A DNA stretch of 64,000 bases from Streptomyces sp. 1-11 (GTDB lineage: Bacteria > Actinomycetota > Actinomycetes > Streptomycetales > Streptomycetaceae), in the NCBI RefSeq assembly GCF_007176755.1, contig NZ_BJTV01000019.1:62001-126000 (forward strand), read 5' to 3'. The notes under the pieces were generated by a model. That model did not search any database. It was not told the DNA's origin and was given only the letters and a program-made list of their open reading frames with translations. Shown in pieces: positions 59,609 to 64,000 of the stretch; position 1 is the stretch's first letter, and every line of letters begins with the position of its first letter. The position numbers were made by a program, and so were the translations under genes.

Positions 59609-62524
59609 ATGCGTTCCCATGCGCCCTCCCTGGTCGGTCGGGACTCCCAACTGGCCCTGCTCGAACGCGCCCTGGCCGACGCGCGCCAGGGCAGCGGCGG
59701 TGTCGTCTTCCTGGTGGGCGAGGCGGGCGTCGGCAAGTCGCGGGTCGCGGCGGAGGCCGTCGGCGGGGCGCTGGGCGCCGGGATGCGGGTGCTGCGGGGC
59801 CGCAGCAGCACCACGGGTCCGGCCGTACCGTTCCGGCCGCTCACCGAAGCCCTGATGTCGCTCTTCCGCAGCGGCGAGCCCATGGACGACCTCGCCCTCG
59901 GCCCCTACCGGCCGGTCCTGGGGCGGCTGATCCCGGACTGGGACACCGGGGAACGGGACAGCAGTTCCATGGTGATCCTCGGCGAGGCGGTGCTGCGCCT
60001 GCTCATCGCGGCGGGGCGCGGGCAGGGCCAGTTACTGCTGCTCGAGGACCTGCACGACGCGGACCCGGAGACGCTCGGCGTCCTCGAGTACCTGGTGGAC
60101 AACCTGGAGTACTCGCCCGTCCTGCTGCTCGCCACGATCCGGACGGACTTCAGCGACGCCCTCGACCTGGCGCAGTCCGCCCGCCGGCGCGGCGCCGCCA
60201 CCCTGGTGGAACTGCCGCCGCTGACCCGGCCCCAGGCGCACGAGATGGTCGCGGCGCAACTCGGCGCCGACGGCCCGGAGCAGGTGCCCGCCGAGGTCCT
60301 CGATCGGCTGTGGGAGGACAGTTCGGGAAGCCCCTACCTGGTCGAGGAACTGCTCCAGTCGATGATCGGGGCCGGCACCCTGGTGCGGGGGCCGGAGGGC
60401 TGGCGGGCAGTCGGCGACCTCCGCAGTGACGTTTCCTCCTCGCTGGCGCGTGGCATCCTGCGGCGCATCGACCGGCTCGGCGCGCAGGGCCTGACCCTGT
60501 TGTCGGCCGCCGCCGTGCTTGGCCGGCGCTTCCCGCTGACGGTCCTGCAGCGCATGACCGGCGTCGACGACCGGACTCTGCTCAGCCATCTGCACGCCGG
60601 CGTGGCCGCGCGGCTGGTGATTCCCGACGAGCCCGCGCCCGACTGGTACTCCTTCCGGCACTCGCTCACCGTGGAGGCGCTGTTCACGCAGATGACCCCG
60701 GGCCAGCGCGCGGACCTGGCCCGGCGCGGCGCCGAGGCGGTCGAGGAGCTGCACCCTGATCTGGCCGGCGACTGGTGCCCGCTCGCGGCCGGGCTGCGCA
60801 GCGCGGCCGGGGACAAGGTGGAGGCGGGCCTGCTGTTCGCGGACGCCGGCGGGCGGGCGCTGGCGGCCGGGGCGCTCGGTTCCGCCGTCACCCTGCTCAC
60901 CCGGTCGGAGAGCCTGCTGGCCGACGCTGGCGATCCGCAGGCACGGGCCATGGTGCTGGAGAACCTGCTGCCGGCCCTCGCCGAGGCCGGTGACTTCGCC
61001 CGCGCCCTCGACCTGGCCGAGGACCTGCATGTGCTGGACGGCTCGGGGCTGAGCCCCGTCCGTCTGGCCACGCTGCACACCCGGCTGGCCAAGGTCGCCC
61101 ACACGGCGGGCCGGTGGAACGACGGCAACCGGCAGATAGCCCGCGCCCGCGAGGTGCTGGCGGCCGCGCCGGACGAGTCGGCCGCGGCGGCGGTCGACGT
61201 CACCGCCGCCTACCTGGCCCTCGACACACCGGGGCCGGACCGCACCCAGCACGCGGAGAAGCTGGCCCGGGCCGCCGCCGACACCGCCGAACGGCACGGC
61301 CTGCCCGTCGTGGCCTGCCAGGCCCGGGAACTCCTCGCGACGGTGGCCCGCGAACGGGACCCCGAGGAGTCGGAGGCGATGCTCGGGCAGGCGCTGGCCA
61401 CGGCGGAGCGCCACCGGCTGCCCCTGCAGCGCATGTACGCGGCCACCCGGCTCGGCGGCAACGCCTGGCTGGCGGACGGCGACACCTCGGGCCTGCTGGC
61501 GGCCCGCGAGGAGGCGCTGCGGCTCGGCTCCGTGAACATCGTCCACACCGTGGACGGCATCCTCGTGCTGGACGCGGTGCTGGGCGGCCGCTACGACGCC
61601 GCCCGGTCGGCGGCCGACGAGTGCCTGGCCGTCGTACGGCGTCTGCGGCTCGCGCCCGCCGTGCGGTACGTGCTGATGGCCCAGGCCGTCCTGGAGGCCC
61701 ACCACGCCGACCGGGCGGCGATGGAGCGGGCGCTGGCCGCTTTCGCCGAGTGGGACGGCGCCGGTTCGCAGGAGGAGCCGCTCGGGCGCGGTCTGGCCCG
61801 GGCCTTCTGCGCCCTGCTGGAGGAGGACCGGGCACTCGCCCGGGAGGAGCTGCGGCAGGTGCTGGCGCTGGAGGCGGGCAACCCCTCCACCTACCACCTC
61901 AGCGGTACCCACGGCCTGGTCCTGCTGCTGGACGTGCTCGCCGGGGACGCGGACCGGGCCCGGCACGAGGAGATCACCGCCACCGCCGTCGCCCGGATGC
62001 GCTGGAACCGGCAGTTCGTGCTGCTCACCGACGCCGTGCTGCTGGGCCGCGAGGGCGCGGGCGAGCGGGCGGCGGCCGCGGTGGACGCCGCGCTGGCGGT
62101 GGCCGAGCCGTACCCGCTGGCCCAGCACCTGGGGCTGCGGCTGATCGCGGACGCGGCCCACCAGGACGGCTGGGGCGATCCGGTGGGCTGGCTGCGGCGG
62201 GCGGAGCACTACTTCCACGAGCGTGACGTCCAGGCCGTCACGGGCGCCTGCCGGGCCGGGCTGCGCCGGCTCGGGGCCTCCGTGCACCAGCACCGCAACG
62301 GCACCAGCGGCATCCCGGACCGGCTGCGTGCCCAGGGCGTCACGGTGCGGGAGTTCGAGGTGTTCCGGCTGCTGGCGGAGCGGCTCGGCAACAAGGACAT
62401 CGCCGACCGGCTGTTCATCTCACCGCGCACGGCGGAGAAGCACATAGCGAGTCTGATCACGAAGACGGGTGCGGCCAACCGCGCCGACCTGTGCGCGCGG
62501 TCGGCGGCCCTGCGCGACGCGTAG
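59609..62524 (+). CDS. LAL-type (large ATP-binding LuxR) regulator
   Basis: ATG 59609 gives 971 residues; the upstream in-frame codon 59552 is less likely because of the promoter position. The AAA/STAND ATPase has Walker A VGEAGVGKSRVAAEAVGG and Walker B LLLLEDLHDADPETLG. The middle is a helical TPR-like region (~450-880). The C-terminal LuxR HTH is VTVREFEVFRLLAERLGNKD with IADRLFISPRTAEKHIASL. LAL proteins are ATP-dependent activators, often of biosynthetic clusters. Placed between the two precursor genes, it is the likely pathway regulator. Confidence 0.92.
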   Translation: MRSHAPSLVGRDSQLALLERALADARQGSGGVVFLVGEAGVGKSRVAAEAVGGALGAGMRVLRGRSSTTGPAVPFRPLTEALMSLFRSGEPMDDLALGPYRPVLGRLIPDWDTGERDSSSMVILGEAVLRLLIAAGRGQGQLLLLEDLHDADPETLGVLEYLVDNLEYSPVLLLATIRTDFSDALDLAQSARRRGAATLVELPPLTRPQAHEMVAAQLGADGPEQVPAEVLDRLWEDSSGSPYLVEELLQSMIGAGTLVRGPEGWRAVGDLRSDVSSSLARGILRRIDRLGAQGLTLLSAAAVLGRRFPLTVLQRMTGVDDRTLLSHLHAGVAARLVIPDEPAPDWYSFRHSLTVEALFTQMTPGQRADLARRGAEAVEELHPDLAGDWCPLAAGLRSAAGDKVEAGLLFADAGGRALAAGALGSAVTLLTRSESLLADAGDPQARAMVLENLLPALAEAGDFARALDLAEDLHVLDGSGLSPVRLATLHTRLAKVAHTAGRWNDGNRQIARAREVLAAAPDESAAAAVDVTAAYLALDTPGPDRTQHAEKLARAAADTAERHGLPVVACQARELLATVARERDPEESEAMLGQALATAERHRLPLQRMYAATRLGGNAWLADGDTSGLLAAREEALRLGSVNIVHTVDGILVLDAVLGGRYDAARSAADECLAVVRRLRLAPAVRYVLMAQAVLEAHHADRAAMERALAAFAEWDGAGSQEEPLGRGLARAFCALLEEDRALAREELRQVLALEAGNPSTYHLSGTHGLVLLLDVLAGDADRARHEEITATAVARMRWNRQFVLLTDAVLLGREGAGERAAAAVDAALAVAEPYPLAQHLGLRLIADAAHQDGWGDPVGWLRRAEHYFHERDVQAVTGACRAGLRRLGASVHQHRNGTSGIPDRLRAQGVTVREFEVFRLLAERLGNKDIADRLFISPRTAEKHIASLITKTGAANRADLCARSAALRDA

Positions 62525-62535
62525 GCCTGCGGACC

Positions 62536-62562
62536 GGCCGGACCGGGTGGGGTGGTCCGGCC
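62536..62562. terminator. Stem-loop between LAL and precursor 2
   Basis: GGCCGGACC (62536-62544) pairs perfectly with GGTCCGGCC (62554-62562), with a 9-base loop. It lies between the convergent stops. Confidence 0.7.
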
Positions 62563-62634
62563 GCCGCGGACCACCGTCGGCACCTGGGCGGGTGCGGCAC
62601 GGCCGCCACCAATCGCACGACGCGGGACGGATGC

Positions 62635-62841
62635 TCAGTGCGGGGCCGAGACCGAGGTGTCGATCGAGGTCAGGGTGATGACGAGACCGCTGGTGAGGAC
62701 CATCCCGGCGAGGACGCGGGCTCGGGCGCAGGCGCGGTTGCGGCCTGACAGGGTGATGCCGCCGGCGGCGTCCGTCTCGTCGGCCGGGCGGGCGGGGAGG
62801 TCGGCGGAGGCGGAGTCGGCGTTGCGGCGGAGCTCGTCCAT
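62635..62841 (-). CDS. Candidate RiPP precursor peptide 2
   Basis: ATG 62841 gives 68 residues. The leader (residues 1-28) is unlike that of peptide 1 (MDELRRNADSASADLPARPA) except for its last residues, DE-x-DAAGG. The 40 residues after GG differ from peptide 1 at only five positions (K4S, I25L, S30T, T31S, Q40H); every change inside the Ser/Thr tail swaps Ser with Thr or Ile with Leu. The single Cys at position 10 is kept and the tail has none. Its gene is opposite in direction to LanM and 75 bases downstream of a 58-codon ORF that shares the LanM promoter box. Confidence 0.8.
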   Translation of the reverse strand: MDELRRNADSASADLPARPADETDAAGGITLSGRNRACARARVLAGMVLTSGLVITLTSIDTSVSAPH

Positions 62842-62915
62842 GGTGAAGAACCTCGTGTCTGTGAGGGCGGGAGCGGGAAGCGGAGCGGGGCGGCGGCGGG
62901 TCCGCCGGGTGACTC

Positions 62916-63092
62916 TCAGCGTGCGAATGCCTGGCCGGAACAGGGAAGTCGGGGGCCCGGCGCGGTCGGGACGCGGGTGCCGGCGCGGAGCGGGTCGCGG
63001 CCGGTGTCGGCCTGGGGGATCGTGGTGGCCCGCCGGGCGGGGGCCGGGGGGTTCGCGCTCCGGGGAGTCGCGGATGCGGCTGATGCGGTCAC
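62916..63092 (-). CDS. 58-residue ORF with LanM-like promoter, possible LanM relic
   Basis: GTG 63092 lies 34 bases after the palindromic box, exactly as in LanM. The two proteins begin alike (VTASAASATPRSA here; VTETASLPTPRTA in LanM) and then diverge. The rest is Pro/Arg/Thr-rich (TTIPQADTGRDPLRAGTRVP) and ends CSGQAFAR. I read it as the 5' end of a lost LanM copy or a very small accessory protein; coding is uncertain. Confidence 0.45.
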   Translation of the reverse strand: MTASAASATPRSANPPAPARRATTIPQADTGRDPLRAGTRVPTAPGPRLPCSGQAFAR

Positions 63093-63126
63093 GAGAACAA
63101 GGTCACAGATCGGGTGCGGGACCCGC

Positions 63127-63145
63127 ATGGGGAACTGTCCCCCAT
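63127..63145 (-). promoter_or_regulatory. Second copy of the LanM palindromic box
   Basis: On the minus strand it reads ATGGGG-gacagtt-CCCCAT. Similarity to the LanM promoter extends from GAATATGGGGG through the GTG start (~60 bases; shared TTC-TCGTGAC at the start codon). Confidence 0.75.
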
Positions 63146-63821
63146 ATTCTCCGGCGGCGCCCACCCACCGCTCCCGGCCCATGGGGGACGGGGACGCCCG
63201 GTGCGTGCGGCGGCTCGGGGCGATGGGCCGCGGAGTCGACGCCTGACGGGGCGAAGCCGCAGGCCGGACGGTGTGCGCTCGGCTGAGGGCGCGGCCGCGT
63301 GCAGTGCGGCCGAGGGGCGTACGGGGCGTACGGGCCGGGCGGCCGGCCCGGTGGGTATATGGGGGCACGCACGTCCCGCGATGGGGGACGTACGCGGTAC
63401 CGGCCGTCCGACGGCCCCGTACGCCGTGCCCGTCGTGCGTGCCCGGAGGACCCGGCGGGCCGCCCGACAGGCGTGAACACGCCACGATCTGACCGGTTGT
63501 CCGAAAATCACTGGGTACGCGGGCGTGGCCGACTCCGGTCGCGTACGTGCTGCCGGCCCGCGGCCCGCGTCCGCCCCGCAGGACCGGCGCGTGGGGGCGC
63601 GGGAGCCGCACGTCGCGGCGTCCTCGCCCGCCCCGCCGGCGGGTGTCCCCCAGGAACTTGGGGGATCGCCCCGCATCCGCCGTCGGGGCCGCCGTGGCTC
63701 TACTGGTGTCCCGCCGGCGGGTTCCCGCGGTGACGACCCGAGGGGGCGCCGCCGGCCCGATCTCGACCCGTGTCCCACAGCCAACAGGTGCCGTAAGACA
63801 AGACATACAGGAGTGCACGAC
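63146..63821. other. 676-base region with repeated GGGGG-boxes
   Basis: No intact gene is seen; both strands are open by GC bias only. It contains ATGGGGGAC (63181), ATATGGGGG (63357), ATGGGGGAC (63381) and a perfect inverted repeat TCCCCCA-N6-TGGGGGA (63646-63665) 156 bases before the next gene. The elements resemble half-sites of the LanM box. Confidence 0.45.
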
Positions 63822-64000
63822 ATGCGGACCTCTCTGGGTATCGACTCCGTTGCGCGGAGTGTGTACATCGCGATGGTCGACCGGCCCGGCGCGGAGGTGG
63901 CCGAGCTGGCCGAGCAACTGGCGCAGACCGAGGAAACGGTCCGCGACGGACTGGAGCGGCTGTCCGCCCTGCTGCTCGTCGTTCCGGGGGACTCGGCCAG
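63822..64000 (+). CDS. HTH regulator, 3' truncated by window end
   Basis: ATG 63822 follows CAGGAG. The visible 59 residues (SLGIDSVARSVYIAMVDRPG, then LAEQLAQTEETVRDGLERLS) form a TrmB/MarR-like winged helix that often starts Streptomyces LuxR-family regulators. The remainder lies beyond base 64000. Confidence 0.7.
   Translation, partial: MRTSLGIDSVARSVYIAMVDRPGAEVAELAEQLAQTEETVRDGLERLSALLLVVPGDSA

Overview
The window is chromosomal DNA of a high-GC actinomycete, almost certainly a Streptomyces. Evidence: very high G+C with G/C third codon positions, many GTG/TTG starts, and a gene set typical of that genus (DasR-type chitin genes, HbpS/SenS/SenR homologues, DUF6233, LAL regulators, LamG+RHS secreted giants, mycoredoxin and mycothiol-type enzymes). 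No rRNA, tRNA, CRISPR array or intact insertion sequence was seen.

Layout. 0-12.4 kb: end of a LysR regulator, then a leftward secreted polymorphic-toxin block (LamG/DNRLRE protein, 2132-residue RHS protein with a non-RHS C-terminal tail, small candidate immunity gene), each unit closed by a strong hairpin. 12.4-13.2 kb: decayed sequence. 13.2-30.6 kb: mixed housekeeping and accessory genes: PASTA-type membrane protein, Spo0M, thioesterase, cold-shock protein, a UPF0016 cation exporter behind a probable Mn2+-sensing yybP-ykoY riboswitch, two DoxX proteins (one further right), a CoiA-like protein followed by a 14-bp tandem repeat, a PIG-L deacetylase preceded by a 17-bp tandem repeat, a TetR/aldo-keto reductase divergon, a membrane mycoredoxin, a protealysin-like M4 protease with its emfourin inhibitor, and a GH25 lysozyme. 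31-36 kb: DUF2235 hydrolase, then a chitin locus (AA10 LPMO, DoxX protein, GH18 chitinase) with DasR-type operator sequences. 36-43 kb: VOC protein, a SenS-SenR-HbpS-like redox-sensing system, a class II glutamine amidotransferase, and a LexA-type box between a catalytically truncated Y-family polymerase and a DUF6233 gene. 43-48.6 kb: isoprenoid operon (polyprenyl synthase, MpaB/DUF2236 oxygenase, two small proteins), polysaccharide deacetylase, winged-helix protein, APH-like kinase. 49-54.6 kb: GH81 glucanase under a LacI-type operator, GH10 lipoprotein, small secreted protein. 55-64 kb: an unusual RiPP locus.

The most interesting region is 55.8-63.2 kb. A LanM-type lanthipeptide synthetase keeps the dehydratase motifs but has replaced every zinc ligand and the active-site His of its cyclase domain. 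Two very similar candidate precursor peptides (35/40 identical after a GG site) flank a giant LuxR-family LAL regulator, and their Ser/Thr-rich C-termini contain no Cys. The same palindrome (ATGGGG-N7-CCCCAT), at exactly the same 34-nt distance from a GTG start, precedes both the LanM gene and a 58-codon ORF upstream of the second peptide, as if the locus had been duplicated and the second LanM lost. I read this as a candidate undescribed class of dehydrated peptide made without lanthionine rings.
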